A DNA stretch of 64,000 bases from Cyanobium sp. PCC 7001 (GCF_000155635.1 NZ_DS990556.1:1657637-1721636); one strand, 5' to 3'; shown: positions 8,411 to 17,931, counted from the stretch's first letter. Program-made: numbers and translations. The notes: a model not told the origin generated them from the letters alone.

Positions 8411-8518
8411 CGCAAGGGGGCGGGCACGCCGGGAGCCTGGATCCCCGGCGAACGGCGTCCGCCTTTGGGCCGATCTCCGACCCTGCCACAGAGCCCTGCC
8501 GGATGACCTCCGGGAGCT

Positions 8519-8848
8519 TCAGGCTTCCGCGGAAGGCGACGGGGTGGATGGGGACGAGGCGTCCGGGAGGGCGTCTCGGGGGTCGTCTGGGGCGGGAGCC
8601 TCGGCGTTGCCCCCCGGGGCCGTGCCCGCAGTGGCATCGGCGGCCGAGCTGAGGGGAGGAGCCACCTCCTCAGCCGTGGCGATGGCCGTGCGGAACTCCT
8701 TCTCGAACTCCGAGGAGGCCGACTGGAACCCCTTGAGGGTGCGACCCAGGGTGCGGCCCAGCTCAGGCAGCCGTTTGGGGCCGAAGACCAGGAGGCCGAT
8801 GGCGGCGATCACCGCCATCTCGGGGAGGCCGATTCCGAAGATGTTCAT
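8519..8848 (-). CDS. tatA: Twin-arginine translocase subunit TatA/TatB type
   Basis: A 109-residue protein of the Sec-independent folded-protein export system. It has the TatA/B plan: a short N-terminal membrane helix (MNIFGIGLPEMAVIAAIGLL), the FGPKRLPELGRTLG hinge, an amphipathic helix, and a disordered Ala/Pro/Asp-rich tail from residue ~60. The EMAVIAAIG helix and GRTLGRTLKGF hinge fit the single TatA-type protein of picocyanobacteria. It follows psbH by 24 bases on the same strand. Confidence 0.9.
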   Translation of the reverse strand: MNIFGIGLPEMAVIAAIGLLVFGPKRLPELGRTLGRTLKGFQSASSEFEKEFRTAIATAEEVAPPLSSAADATAGTAPGGNAEAPAPDDPRDALPDASSPSTPSPSAEA

Positions 8849-8872
8849 CGCAGGGTGGCCTGGCGGGGCGGG

Positions 8873-9076
8873 TCAGCCCGCGCCGTTCCAGTTCACCACG
8901 TTGATGCCCTCGAGCAGCAGGGACTGGTTGTACAGCTGCAGGATCACCAGCAGGAACACCAGAAAGAGCAGCATGAAGATGCCCATCACGGGCGTGGTTC
9001 CCCAGCCGGGAACAACCTTGCCGTATTCGGAGTTCAGGGGACGCAGCAGGTCTCCGAGACGGGTGCGTTGAGCCAT
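8873..9076 (-). CDS. psbH: Photosystem II phosphoprotein-type subunit PsbH
   Basis: A 67-residue photosystem II subunit with a single membrane helix. The N-terminal [18 protein letters not shown] and [10 protein letters not shown] are diagnostic, followed by the hydrophobic helix and [10 protein letters not shown] at the lumenal end. PsbH stabilises the QB side of photosystem II and bicarbonate binding in cyanobacteria. It is divergent from psbN across a gap of 217 bases, the common psbH/psbN arrangement. Confidence 0.97.
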   Translation of the reverse strand: MAQRTRLGDLLRPLNSEYGKVVPGWGTTPVMGIFMLLFLVFLLVILQLYNQSLLLEGINVVNWNGAG

Positions 9077-9293
9077 GGCTGCTTCGGGCGTCTCGCGCGA
9101 GGTGTCGGGATCGTTACTGTAAGGGCCTCACAGGCTCCGGCGTGCCGGGCTGTCGAGAGTTGTGACGGAACCGTGCGGCTGCGCCCTGAGGCGCGCCGGG
9201 AGCTTCGCTGGCCGCGAAAGTCGTTCCTGTCCAGAGCCCGAACCACCCGCCAGTCCCTGCCCTCCCGCCGCCTCCTTCGCCGCCCCTCTCCCC

Positions 9294-9443
9294 ATGGATC
9301 CCACCACCACCGGCTCCCCCGCTCTCTCCGTCGCTCTGGCCGTTCTGGCCGTGCTGCTCAGCCTCACCGGTTTCGGCATCTACATGGCCTTCGGCCCGCC
9401 GTCCAAGCAGCTCACCGACCCCTTCGACGATCACGACGACTGA
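9294..9443 (+). CDS. psbN: PsbN protein
   Basis: A 49-residue single-helix membrane protein. The C-terminal half GFGIYMAFGPPSKQLTDPF is diagnostic for PsbN. PsbN is needed for assembly or repair of the photosystem II reaction centre rather than being a structural subunit. ATG 9294 places the helix at residues ~8-29. The last 13 bases overlap the 3' end of the convergent GH38 gene. Confidence 0.95.
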   Translation: MDPTTTGSPALSVALAVLAVLLSLTGFGIYMAFGPPSKQLTDPFDDHDD

Positions 9444-12400
9444 GCAGGACGACTGAGCCGCCAGAACCCCAGCTGCCAGGGGCGCAGCAGGTTGGGTTCC
9501 GGCAGCTCCAGTGGCTCTTCCAGGGCGTTCACCCGCTCCAGCATCTCCCAACCCGGCCCCAGGTCGAGGACGTGCCGGCAGGGCGTGAGATTCGCCACAG
9601 CGATCAGTGCAGCGCCGGGCCGCTCCCCGGGCCGCAGGCTCACCAACGAGAGACCGGGCGCCAGGGGCGGCAGGGCCTGACGCACGGCATCAGCCGGCTC
9701 AGCCGGCGGCGTGGTGGCCAGCCCCTGGGGCCGCAGCCAGAGGGGCTCGCGGAAGATGACCGCCTGATCCGGAACCCCGGCAGCGAGCCAGGTGGGCGAG
9801 GCCGGCATCACCGCCAGGCGCTGACGCCGACGGCCATTGTCCGCCCCGGGGTCGGGCCAGGTGGGAGACCGCAGCAGAGACACGCCCAGGCAGTCGCCAC
9901 GGGCCGAGACCCCCTGGGGGCCGTCCAGCAGCACCGCCAGGCCTCCGGCCGGGCCCGCCGAGGCCATCCAGCTGATCGCCGGCACCTCCCAGCGGGCCTG
10001 CTCCCGCTCGGTGACGGGCTGGGCCGGGCGCTCCAGCACCCCTCCGGACGTGTCGGCGGCCCAGCGCTCGGCCGGTTGGGCCAGGGGCAGCTCCAGCCGC
10101 AGCAGCTCATGGCGCTGGTGCCAGTCGATGCTGAGCATCAGTTCCAGCCAGGGCGTGCCGGCCAGGAGGCGGCCTTCCAGACGCACCCGGCTGCGGCCGA
10201 ACCTGCCGCGCCACACGAAGCTGGCGCACAGGGGGCCCCGCTCGCGCCAAGCGGGCACGCCCTGCCAGGTCCAGGGCAGGGGGTGCTCGGCGTAGTCGGC
10301 GGCCAGATCCCAGGCATCCCAGAACTCACCGCGGTCCACGAAGCGGCACCAGCGCAGCGGTGACGCCAGCAGGCTGCGCCCTTCCCGGTCCCAGAGCTGC
10401 TCCACCCCCTGAGGCCCGATCTCCACGGCCACGAGCCCGTTGCCGGCGCGGGCCCCGGCCGTCCACACGGGATGCTCGGCCTCGGGCACCGGGTCGGGAG
10501 CCGCGTCGGGAACCGGAGCCGGTCGGTGGTGCTCCAGGGTGCGCGCCATCACGCCCGCCAGCGGCGGCAGCTGCACCCACGAACCGCCGGCTGCCGACGG
10601 CTGCTGCGGCAGCGGCGCCCCCGCCGCACACCACTGGCCCGCGGGCAGACGCCGCACGCGACGGTGGCTCGGGAGCGGCTGCAGCTGCACGGCCCACCAC
10701 CGGGGCGCGCGCGGCACCGCCCGTCCGATGGCCAGCCAGCGCCGCAGGCCGTGATCACGCCGGGCCCGTGCCTCACGGCGGGCGGCCCGCCACTGCGGTT
10801 CGGCCTGCTCGAACACCTCCGGGATGGCGGTGCCGGGCAGGATGTCGTGGAACTGCTGGAACAGCAGGGGACGCCAGTCGGCACCGGCACCGTCCCCGTC
10901 GCCGGCCCCGTCGCCGGTTCCGCCAGCGGCCAGCACGGCGGCCGCATCGGCCTCCCGCAGCAGGCGCTCCAGGGTGCGGTTGTGGCGTTTCTGATCGGGC
11001 CGGGTGGTGGCACAGCCGCGGTGCAGCTCCAGATAGAGCTCATCGCGCCACACCGGCAGCCGGGATCGCAGCGGCTCCAGCTCCGCCAGGAAGGTGCGCA
11101 GGGGGCCATGGTGCTGGGGCGCGGCCTCCGGCTGGCTCTCCCACAGCCTGAGCTGCTCGAGCATCTCGGCGGTGGGTCCGCCGCCGTGATCCCCCACCCC
11201 GGGCAGCCAAAGCGCCCTGGCCACACCCGTGCTCCGCTGCCAGTCCAGGCGATGGCGTTCGATGGCGATCGGATCCCCGTCGGTGCCGATCGGTGCGGTC
11301 ATCAGCGCCAGCAGCTCGGCCCCGCAGCGGCTGCGCCAGCGGAAGAGGCGATGGGGGAACGGATGGGAGGCGTTCCAGAACAGCTTGTGGGTGCAGAACC
11401 AGCGCACCGCACTGGCGGCGGCCACGGCCGGCACGCCGCCGGCGAAACCGAAGCTGTCCGGCAGCCAGGCCAGATGGTGGCTGAGCTGGGGGAAGCGCCT
11501 GCGGCTGTCGTGCTGGCCCACCTGGAACTGGCGCAGCAGCGAGGCCGTGCTGATCAGCACGCAGTCGGTCTCGACCCAGGGACCATTGATCGGCTCGAAG
11601 CGGCCGGCCGCCACCGCCGCCTGGATCCGCTCCATCAGGGCGGGGCGATGGCGCTCCAGCCAGGCGTAGAGCGCCGGAGTGGAGTGGGCGAAGTGGAGCC
11701 GGGGGAACCGCTCCATCAGATCGAGCGCGGAGCTGAAGGTGCGCTCCGCCGCCTGCCAGGTGTCGGCCACGGGCCACAGCCAGGCCAGATCGAGGTGGGC
11801 ATGCCCCAGCACCTGCACAGCCGCGGCCGCCTCCGGCAGAGGCGCAAGGCCCGCTTCGCGCCGCAGGGTCACCAGGGCCTGGCGGGTGGGCCCCAGCACC
11901 CCGGCGGGGTCGGCGGGATCGAGGGGTTCCAGCTCCACCCGGCTGTGGATCAGGGCGCCGTCGTCGTGGAGCGGACTGCGCAGCCGCAGCACCAGCCGCA
12001 GCGGTTCACCGCGCCACCAGTGCGCGGGCAGCTGCCAGCGGCAGGCGGTATCGAACAGATCGCCGCTGTGAACAAGCTCCCCATCCACCCACAGCTCGGC
12101 ACGGTCGGCCCACCAGCGCAGGGCCAGGCGCGCCTGCACCTGGGGCTTGGGGCACTGCAGCGCCTGCCAGGCGGGGGGGCAGCCCAGCTCCAGGTGCAGG
12201 TGGTGCCACACCTCGCCCCGGGGCCAGATCACCAGAGCGCGGGCGTGCCAGTCCGGACGGTGCAGGGCACCCCAGGGATGCGTCAGGGCAGGCCCCTGGC
12301 TCCCATCCGGCTGGAGACAACGCCACGCCGCCTGGAGGTCGAGCACGGGATCAGGCACGGCCGGCCGCCAGGCATCGGAGCGGGAAGCGGACGCAGGGGT

Positions 12401-12490
12401 TGGGGAGTGGGCGCAACGGTGGGACGGGGCGGAACGTGACTGAAACGTTTCAATCTGAGGCCGCAGGCCCGCCCAGGAGGCTGCGGGCAT
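9431..12490 (-). CDS. GH38 alpha-mannosidase
   Basis: A 1019-residue family-38 retaining alpha-mannosidase, probably cytosolic as no signal peptide is visible. The catalytic domain holds GHAHLDLAWLWP (zinc ligands His232 and Asp234), AWLPDSFGF with the presumed nucleophile Asp345, and the later zinc-ligand region GVGDHGGGPT. C-terminal beta domains follow. It would trim mannose from alpha-mannosides, as in glycan turnover. ATG 12490 is the longest start, but the first ~45 residues look unlike the family and contain a 12-bp operator-like palindrome, so GTG 12358 is a reasonable alternative. It sits between psbN and psbI, so it looks accessory. Confidence 0.9.
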   Translation of the reverse strand: MPAASWAGLRPQIETFQSRSAPSHRCAHSPTPASASRSDAWRPAVPDPVLDLQAAWRCLQPDGSQGPALTHPWGALHRPDWHARALVIWPRGEVWHHLHLELGCPPAWQALQCPKPQVQARLALRWWADRAELWVDGELVHSGDLFDTACRWQLPAHWWRGEPLRLVLRLRSPLHDDGALIHSRVELEPLDPADPAGVLGPTRQALVTLRREAGLAPLPEAAAAVQVLGHAHLDLAWLWPVADTWQAAERTFSSALDLMERFPRLHFAHSTPALYAWLERHRPALMERIQAAVAAGRFEPINGPWVETDCVLISTASLLRQFQVGQHDSRRRFPQLSHHLAWLPDSFGFAGGVPAVAAASAVRWFCTHKLFWNASHPFPHRLFRWRSRCGAELLALMTAPIGTDGDPIAIERHRLDWQRSTGVARALWLPGVGDHGGGPTAEMLEQLRLWESQPEAAPQHHGPLRTFLAELEPLRSRLPVWRDELYLELHRGCATTRPDQKRHNRTLERLLREADAAAVLAAGGTGDGAGDGDGAGADWRPLLFQQFHDILPGTAIPEVFEQAEPQWRAARREARARRDHGLRRWLAIGRAVPRAPRWWAVQLQPLPSHRRVRRLPAGQWCAAGAPLPQQPSAAGGSWVQLPPLAGVMARTLEHHRPAPVPDAAPDPVPEAEHPVWTAGARAGNGLVAVEIGPQGVEQLWDREGRSLLASPLRWCRFVDRGEFWDAWDLAADYAEHPLPWTWQGVPAWRERGPLCASFVWRGRFGRSRVRLEGRLLAGTPWLELMLSIDWHQRHELLRLELPLAQPAERWAADTSGGVLERPAQPVTEREQARWEVPAISWMASAGPAGGLAVLLDGPQGVSARGDCLGVSLLRSPTWPDPGADNGRRRQRLAVMPASPTWLAAGVPDQAVIFREPLWLRPQGLATTPPAEPADAVRQALPPLAPGLSLVSLRPGERPGAALIAVANLTPCRHVLDLGPGWEMLERVNALEEPLELPEPNLLRPWQLGFWRLSRPAQSS
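12441..12452. promoter_or_regulatory. 12-bp palindrome resembling a LacI-family operator
   Basis: TGAAACGTTTCA is a perfect palindrome with the central CG and A/T arms typical of LacI/PurR/CcpA-family operators. It lies just inside the longest reading of the GH38 gene, and would be upstream of the coding sequence if translation begins at GTG 12358. No LacI-family gene is in the window, so the regulator is unknown. Confidence 0.45.
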
Positions 12491-12603
12491 CGTTGGATGG
12501 CGGGCCAGGTCCCATAGGATGATGCCGCTGCCGGGGGGTCCGCCTAGATCCCAGTGGTGGCCGTCACTCCCTGTTACCCGCCCGCACCGCGCCAGACCGA
12601 ACC

Positions 12604-12723
12604 ATGCTCGCTCTCAAGATCTCGGTTTATTCGGTCGTCTTCTTCTTCATCGGGATCTTCGTGTTCGGCTTCCTGGCCAGCGATCCCAGCCGCACGCCGA
12701 GCCGCAAGGATCTCGAGGACTGA
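12604..12723 (+). CDS. psbI: Photosystem II subunit PsbI
   Basis: A 39-residue photosystem II reaction-centre subunit with one membrane helix. The sequence begins [19 protein letters not shown] and ends with the conserved [14 protein letters not shown] tail. PsbI binds near D1 and helps stabilise photosystem II dimers. The ATG at 12604 is the only sensible start. The gap of 204 bases to the next gene holds no recognisable feature. Confidence 0.97.
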   Translation: MLALKISVYSVVFFFIGIFVFGFLASDPSRTPSRKDLED

Positions 12724-12927
12724 GATCCTGTCGGCTCTCACACCCCCCTCTCGGCGTCAGGGCTCCCGCTCCGGCCTGCTGCTCTCCAGGCCCATCGACC
12801 TGAGCGGGACCCGATCAGTTGAACGCCCGTCCTCCCCGGACCCCACGCCGGAGCCCTGAGCGAGCACGCTGGGCCGTGCCATGCCCAGCCCGCAGGGCCC
12901 GATGCTCGCCTTCCCCCAACTGACGCT

Positions 12928-15444
12928 GTGACGAGGTTGCGGGCCAGCCAGCACCGACCCCCCCGCTGGCGCCTGGCCGGGCTGGCCAGCCTGCTGCTGC
13001 TGCCCGCCCTGCCGGCGCCCACCAGGGCCGAAGCGACGCCCGCACCAGCGACCGAACCCGCGGCGGCCAACCCCGAGGCCACCCAGGCCGAAGCCGACGG
13101 CGCCACCCGGGTTGTGCTGATCCGCGCTGACCGGCAGAGCTACGACCGGCTCTCAGGCACGCTCACCGTGAGCGGCAACGTGGAGGCCCGGCTGGAGGGC
13201 TGGAGGCTCCTGGCCGACAGGATCGAACTGCGCGAGGGTCGCCGCAGCGTGTTCGCCAGCGGCAGGATCCGCCTGTTCAAGGGCGACCAGCGGCTGCAGG
13301 CGGCCAGCCTCCGCTACAACGCCTGGGAGGGCAGTGGCACCATCACCGACGTGTACGGCGTGGTGGATCAGGAGTCCCTCTCCCGCGAACTCAAGGCCCT
13401 GCGCCCGGGCAACGAAAGCGAGGCGGATCCCGCTCCCACCCCCAGCGCCGGGACGGCGACCGACGAGTCAGCAACCGACGAGGAGACCACGGTCGACGAC
13501 TCCACGGTCGACGAGGTGACGGTCGACGAGGCAGCGATCGACGACAGCTTCGCCTGTCCGGAACTCACCACCGGGCCCGACAGCCGATCCGTGCTGCAGC
13601 TGCTGCCCCCGCAGCGGGGGCCGCTCCCCACCATGCCCGCGCCCCCGGGCTGCCCCGGCGGTGACGCCAGCCGCCGGGACCGGCGCCTCAGCCAGATCCT
13701 CAACGATGTGGCCATGGAGGGACCCACCAGCCAGGAAGCTCCGGCGGGCGATCCCGCCGATGGGGCCAACACCCTCTCGGGCGCCTCCGACGCCGCGGCG
13801 CCGCCCCAACCCCTGCAGCAGCGGGTGAGCGACGTGCGCTTTCGCCAGAGCGTGGACACCACGGTGAAGGTGGATCTGGCGCCACTGATCCAGGCGGACA
13901 ACCCCGCCCCGGGCGGCACCGGCACCTACCGACCGGCGCCGCCTCCCCAGGGCAAGCTCAACCGCCTGCGCTTCCAGGCCAGCAGCATCAGCATCCGCCG
14001 CAACGGCTGGTTCGCCGAGGCGGTGGCCTTCACCAACGATCCCTTCACCCCGGCCAAGGCCTGGACCTATGCCCGGGGGGTGGAGGCCGAGATCCGGCCC
14101 GGCGGCGTGACCAGCATCCGGGCCCGCGACAGCCGCATCCTGCTGGGCGAACGGCTGGCCGTTCCCGCCATCCGCGATGCCCAGATCGGCCAGCAGCAGG
14201 CGGCGTTCAGCGTCGACTCCGATCGGCGTGATCGCGACGGGGTGTATCTCGGCTACAACCTGCCGCCCCTGCGCCTGGGGTCGGAGGGAAGCCTGAGGCT
14301 CCAACCCCAGCTGATGATCCAGCGGGCGATCGAAGGGCGCACCGGCAGCTACGTCCGCCCGGGCACCAACCTGGTGGGTCCGGATGTGGAGCAGGACGCC
14401 AAGTTCGGCGATCTCTTCGGCCTCGCCGCCCTGCTGGATGTGCCCGTGGGCCGCTTTCGCCTCTACGGCGATGCCAGCCTCTCCACCTTCAACCCCGACA
14501 ACGTCCGCGCCGGCACGCGCAGCAACGTTCAGTTCGGCACCCCGCTGGAGCTGCCGGGCCACAGCAGCAGCAGGGCCCTGCTGTTCGGCAGCTACCGCCA
14601 GCGCGTGTACAACGGCAGTCTGGGCCTGCAGACCGTGGTGTACTCCTACGGCGCCGAAGCCGAGGGCACCGTGCTGCTCAACACGCCCAAGAACACGGTG
14701 AGCAACGCCGCGAACAACGCCGGGGACAACGCGGCGAACGACCCACCACCCTCCACGCCTTACTTCACGCCCGTGAGCCTCAACTGGCAGGTGCTCAGCG
14801 GCAACTACCAGGCGGCTCTGTTCGAGACCGACACGCTCGACACCCAGTGGCGCAGCCTCGTGCGCGGCGGCATCAGCAGCTCCCTGCGGCTCTGGGAGGA
14901 TCGTGGGGGCGGCGACCCCGATCCGCTCGTGCAGCTGCGGCATGCACCCGAACCTGTGATCCCCGGGGTGGGGCTGGACTTCGGCATCAGCGGCAGCAGC
15001 GCCTTCTATCAGGACGGAGCGAGCCAGAACACGGTGACGCTGGCGGCCGGGCCTTCCTTCACCATCGGCCGCTTCGAGAAGCCGTTCTTCGACTACACCC
15101 GCTTTTCGGCCTCCCTGGCCGGCACCTACCTCGATGGCGCCAGCCCCTTCAGCTTCGATCGCACGGTGGATCTGCGCACCGTGAGCTTCAATGCCTCCCA
15201 GCAGATCTACGGGCCGCTGGTGCTGGAGGCCGGAGCGACCATCAACATCGACAACGATTCGCCGTTTTATGGCGATGTGAGCTACTCCTATGTGGAGCTG
15301 AAACTGCAGCAGCGGGCCTACGAACTGGGCATTTTCTACAGCCCTTACGACGGCATCGGCGGCATCCGCATCCGCCTCAACGATTTCGACTTCAACGGTG
15401 GTGGCACGCCGTTCGTGCCCAGGCCGGAACACCGGGGTGGCTGA
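12928..15444 (+). CDS. DUF3769 LptD-like outer-membrane protein
   Basis: An 838-residue protein with an N-terminal signal peptide (LLLLPALPAPTRAEA). It then has an OstA/LptA-like region (SYDRLSGTLTVSGNVEARLEG, then RIRLFKGDQRL), an acidic low-complexity linker (~residues 160-250), and a large C-terminal domain rich in alternating hydrophobic strands, which should form a beta-barrel. Cyanobacterial DUF3769 proteins are the LptD-type assembly channel for lipopolysaccharide; this is established for the family, not shown here. The start is GTG 12928. Confidence 0.82.
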   Translation: MTRLRASQHRPPRWRLAGLASLLLLPALPAPTRAEATPAPATEPAAANPEATQAEADGATRVVLIRADRQSYDRLSGTLTVSGNVEARLEGWRLLADRIELREGRRSVFASGRIRLFKGDQRLQAASLRYNAWEGSGTITDVYGVVDQESLSRELKALRPGNESEADPAPTPSAGTATDESATDEETTVDDSTVDEVTVDEAAIDDSFACPELTTGPDSRSVLQLLPPQRGPLPTMPAPPGCPGGDASRRDRRLSQILNDVAMEGPTSQEAPAGDPADGANTLSGASDAAAPPQPLQQRVSDVRFRQSVDTTVKVDLAPLIQADNPAPGGTGTYRPAPPPQGKLNRLRFQASSISIRRNGWFAEAVAFTNDPFTPAKAWTYARGVEAEIRPGGVTSIRARDSRILLGERLAVPAIRDAQIGQQQAAFSVDSDRRDRDGVYLGYNLPPLRLGSEGSLRLQPQLMIQRAIEGRTGSYVRPGTNLVGPDVEQDAKFGDLFGLAALLDVPVGRFRLYGDASLSTFNPDNVRAGTRSNVQFGTPLELPGHSSSRALLFGSYRQRVYNGSLGLQTVVYSYGAEAEGTVLLNTPKNTVSNAANNAGDNAANDPPPSTPYFTPVSLNWQVLSGNYQAALFETDTLDTQWRSLVRGGISSSLRLWEDRGGGDPDPLVQLRHAPEPVIPGVGLDFGISGSSAFYQDGASQNTVTLAAGPSFTIGRFEKPFFDYTRFSASLAGTYLDGASPFSFDRTVDLRTVSFNASQQIYGPLVLEAGATINIDNDSPFYGDVSYSYVELKLQQRAYELGIFYSPYDGIGGIRIRLNDFDFNGGGTPFVPRPEHRGG
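13489..13548 (+). repeat. 15-bp tandem repeat encoding an acidic pentapeptide
   Basis: Four consecutive 15-base units based on ACGGTCGACGA encode TVDDS, TVDEV, TVDEA and AIDDS inside the linker of the LptD-like protein. Similar TDE units lie just before. This probably forms a flexible acidic spacer that varies in length between strains. Confidence 0.85.
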
Positions 15445-15446
15445 GC

Positions 15447-16109
15447 TCAGGCCCCCAGCGCCACCCCTCCCACCGGGGACCCAGTGAAGTCCTTGAACCC
15501 GTTGAGGTAGGGCAGCCGCTGCACGAGCGCGTCAAGCTCGGCCCCATGGCTCAGGAGCTGGCCTGTGGCATCCCACTGCCCGGTGGTGAGCATCTGCCGG
15601 GGCCCCACCGGCAGCTCCAGGGCCCAGCGCTCGCCTGCCCCCTCCAGCGTGGCCGCGGCCACATCGAGCTCGAACACGCCGGAGGGCGCCGCGGCGGCGG
15701 CCTGCTGGATCTCCAGCATCTCCGCATGGGGGGCGGTGAGGCAGGGGATGCCCAGGGCCAGGCAGTTGCCGTAGAAGATCTCGGCAAAGCTCTCCCCCAC
15801 CACGGCCCGGATGCCCCAGCGCATCAGGGCCTGCGGGGCATGTTCACGGCTGGAGCCGCAGCCGAAGTTGCGGTTCACCAGCAGCAAGTTGGCACCCTGG
15901 TGCTCGGGGCGATCGAAGGGGTGCTGCCCCTGCAGCTCGGCGCGGTCGTCGGCGAAGACCTGCTCACCGAGCCCCTCGAAGGTGACGCACCTGAGGAAGC
16001 GGGCCGGAATGATCCGGTCAGTGTCGATGTCGTCACCCCGCACCACCACGGCGGTGCCGCTGATGGTGATGATCGGGCCGCTGGGATAGGACGGGCTTGG
16101 GGTGGCCAT
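15447..16109 (-). CDS. leuD: 3-isopropylmalate dehydratase small subunit
   Basis: With LeuC it isomerises 2-isopropylmalate to 3-isopropylmalate in leucine biosynthesis. The protein has 220 residues from ATG 16109. Landmarks are VVRGDDIDTDRIIPARFL and NRNFGCGSSREHAPQAL, the swivel-domain signature. The stop lies three bases from that of the convergent LptD-like gene. The leader has no clear Shine-Dalgarno but a small hairpin with a T tract after leuC, so expression relative to leuC may be modulated. Confidence 0.95.
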   Translation of the reverse strand: MATPSPSYPSGPIITISGTAVVVRGDDIDTDRIIPARFLRCVTFEGLGEQVFADDRAELQGQHPFDRPEHQGANLLLVNRNFGCGSSREHAPQALMRWGIRAVVGESFAEIFYGNCLALGIPCLTAPHAEMLEIQQAAAAAPSGVFELDVAAATLEGAGERWALELPVGPRQMLTTGQWDATGQLLSHGAELDALVQRLPYLNGFKDFTGSPVGGVALGA

Positions 16110-16118
16110 GGCAGAAAC

Positions 16119-16137
16119 AAAAAGACGCCGGCGGCGT
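16119..16137 (-). terminator. Small terminator-like hairpin between leuC and leuD
   Basis: On the minus strand ACGCC-GCC-GGCGT forms a 5-bp stem with a 3-base loop, followed by C and five T residues. It lies between the leuC stop and leuD ATG. The stem is short, so it may be a weak attenuator or chance. Confidence 0.4.
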
Positions 16138-16143
16138 TGGGGT

Positions 16144-17583
16144 TCAGCGGGTGGGGGCGGCGGTGGCAGCCGGGGTCGCCGCCAGCAGCTGGCGCACGTC
16201 ACTCACCTGGCCGGTGACGGCGGCGGCGGCCACCATGGCCGGACTCATCAGCAGCGTGCGTCCGGAGGCTGAACCCTGCCGCCCCTTGAAGTTGCGGTTG
16301 CTGGAGCTGGCACTGATCTGGCGACCCTCCAGGCGGTCGGGGTTCATGGCCAGGCACATCGAGCAACCCGGTTCACGCCACTCGAAGCCGGCGGCGGTGA
16401 ACACCTGATCGAGCCCTTCGGCCTCGGCGGCGGCGGCCACCTGCTCCGACCCCGGCACCACGAAGGCCTTGATGCCCGGCGCCACGTGCCGGCCCCGGGC
16501 CACGTGGGCCGCCGCCTGCAGATCACTGAGGCGGCCATTGGTGCAACTGCCGATGAAGCACACGTCCACCGGGGTGCCGGCGATCGGGGCACCGGGGCGC
16601 AGATCCATGTAGCGGTAGGCCTCCTCCGCCAGGGGGCGCTCATCGGCGGGCGTCGCCTCGAGGGTGGGGATCGCCTCATCCACCCCGATGCCCTGGCCCG
16701 GAGTGATCCCCCAGGTCACGGTGGGGGCGATGGTGCCGGCATCGAAACGCACCTCGTCGTCGAACACGGCCTCAGGGCCGCTGGCCAGGCGGCTCCACCA
16801 GGCCACGGCCCGCTCCCAGGCCTCCCCCCGGGGCGCGAACGGGCGCCCCTTGAGGTAGGCGAAGGTGGTGGCATCCGGGTTCACGTAGCCGCAGCGGGCA
16901 CCCCCTTCGATCGCCATGTTGCAGAGGGTCATCCGCTCCTCCATCGACAGGGCCGCCACGGCCGGGCCGGCGAACTCGTAGGCGTAGCCCACACCCCCCT
17001 TCACGCCGAGGTGACGGATGATGTGGAGCACCAGATCCTTGGCGTAGACACCGGGCTGCAGCCGGCCCTCCACCCAGAGGCGACGCACCTTGAGCTTGCC
17101 CATCGAGAGGCTCTGGCTGGCCAGCACATCCCGCACCTGGCTGGTGCCGATGCCGAAGGCGATGGTCCCGAAGGCGCCGTGGGTGGAGGTGTGGGAGTCG
17201 CCGCAGGCCACGGTCATCCCCGGCTGGGTGAGCCCGAGCTCCGGGGCGATCACGTGCACGATCCCCTGGCGGCCGCTGCCGAGGCCATGGAGCGTGATGC
17301 CGTGCTCGGCGCAGTTGCGCTCCAGGGTGGAGAGCATGGCCTCGGCCAGGGGGTCGGCGAAGGGCCGGGCCTGGGAGGTGGTGGGCACGATGTGATCCAC
17401 CGTGGCCACGGTGCGCTCGGGATGGCGCACCGTGAGGCCCAGATCCCCGAGGGCGGCGAAGGCCTGGGGACTGGTGACCTCATGGATGAGGTGGAGGCCG
17501 ATGAACAGCTGGGTGGAACCGCCGGGCAGATCGGCCACCCGATGCAGGTCCCAGACCTTGTCGTACAGCGTGGCGGCGCTCAC
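16144..17583 (-). CDS. leuC: 3-isopropylmalate dehydratase large subunit
   Basis: The 479-residue aconitase-type 4Fe-4S subunit of isopropylmalate isomerase. The N-terminus [13 protein letters not shown] and the segments [26 protein letters not shown] and [10 protein letters not shown] (Fe-S Cys residues) are diagnostic. GTG 17583 is chosen because a GAGGG Shine-Dalgarno lies just upstream and because the family begins here; a TTG at 17610 is less likely. leuD follows on the same strand after 34 bases. Confidence 0.96.
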   Translation of the reverse strand: MSAATLYDKVWDLHRVADLPGGSTQLFIGLHLIHEVTSPQAFAALGDLGLTVRHPERTVATVDHIVPTTSQARPFADPLAEAMLSTLERNCAEHGITLHGLGSGRQGIVHVIAPELGLTQPGMTVACGDSHTSTHGAFGTIAFGIGTSQVRDVLASQSLSMGKLKVRRLWVEGRLQPGVYAKDLVLHIIRHLGVKGGVGYAYEFAGPAVAALSMEERMTLCNMAIEGGARCGYVNPDATTFAYLKGRPFAPRGEAWERAVAWWSRLASGPEAVFDDEVRFDAGTIAPTVTWGITPGQGIGVDEAIPTLEATPADERPLAEEAYRYMDLRPGAPIAGTPVDVCFIGSCTNGRLSDLQAAAHVARGRHVAPGIKAFVVPGSEQVAAAAEAEGLDQVFTAAGFEWREPGCSMCLAMNPDRLEGRQISASSSNRNFKGRQGSASGRTLLMSPAMVAAAAVTGQVSDVRQLLAATPAATAAPTR

Positions 17584-17616
17584 CGGATCCCCTCGACGCG
17601 CAATCGGCAACCTTAA

Positions 17617-17931
17617 TCAACGGATGCCCGGGCACGCCTGGCTCATGGCCACCACCTGACCGGCGGTGATCGCATCGATTTCCGTCTCCGAGAAACCCTG
17701 GCGGGCCAGGGGGGCATTGAGCCGCCGCAGCAGGCCAGGCTCCCAGAGGGAGTGCCCCTCCGCGTTGGCATCGCGCCAGATCGCACAGAAGCTCAGCAGG
17801 TAGGGGCGCCCCTCCCCCAGGTAGAAGTCGCGGTAGCGCTGCCAGTCGGTGGCGGGCGTGGTGGACGCCGCCCTGGCCCCGGTGGGCAGGGCAGCCAGAA
17901 GCACCGTGGCCAGCAGCAGAACTCCCCGCAT
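17617..17931 (-). CDS. Small secreted protein of unknown function
   Basis: A 104-residue protein from ATG 17931 with a clear signal peptide (MRGVLLLATVLLAALPTGARA, cut after ARA). The mature part is ~83 residues with two Cys and no motif I know (RYRDFYLGEGRPYLLSFCAI). It probably acts in the periplasm. The open frame extends upstream into the YrbL-like gene, but the signal peptide decides the start. It lies between leuC and the yrbL-like gene on the same strand. Confidence 0.6.
   Translation of the reverse strand: MRGVLLLATVLLAALPTGARAASTTPATDWQRYRDFYLGEGRPYLLSFCAIWRDANAEGHSLWEPGLLRRLNAPLARQGFSETEIDAITAGQVVAMSQACPGIR

Noticed and set aside
10472-12439. 655-residue plus-strand open frame
   Set aside because: Antisense shadow of the GH38 gene, whose catalytic motifs are intact on the minus strand.
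13468-15432. 654-residue open frame opposite the LptD-like gene
   Set aside because: Low-complexity shadow in the complementary codon phase; the plus-strand gene has a signal peptide and barrel pattern.
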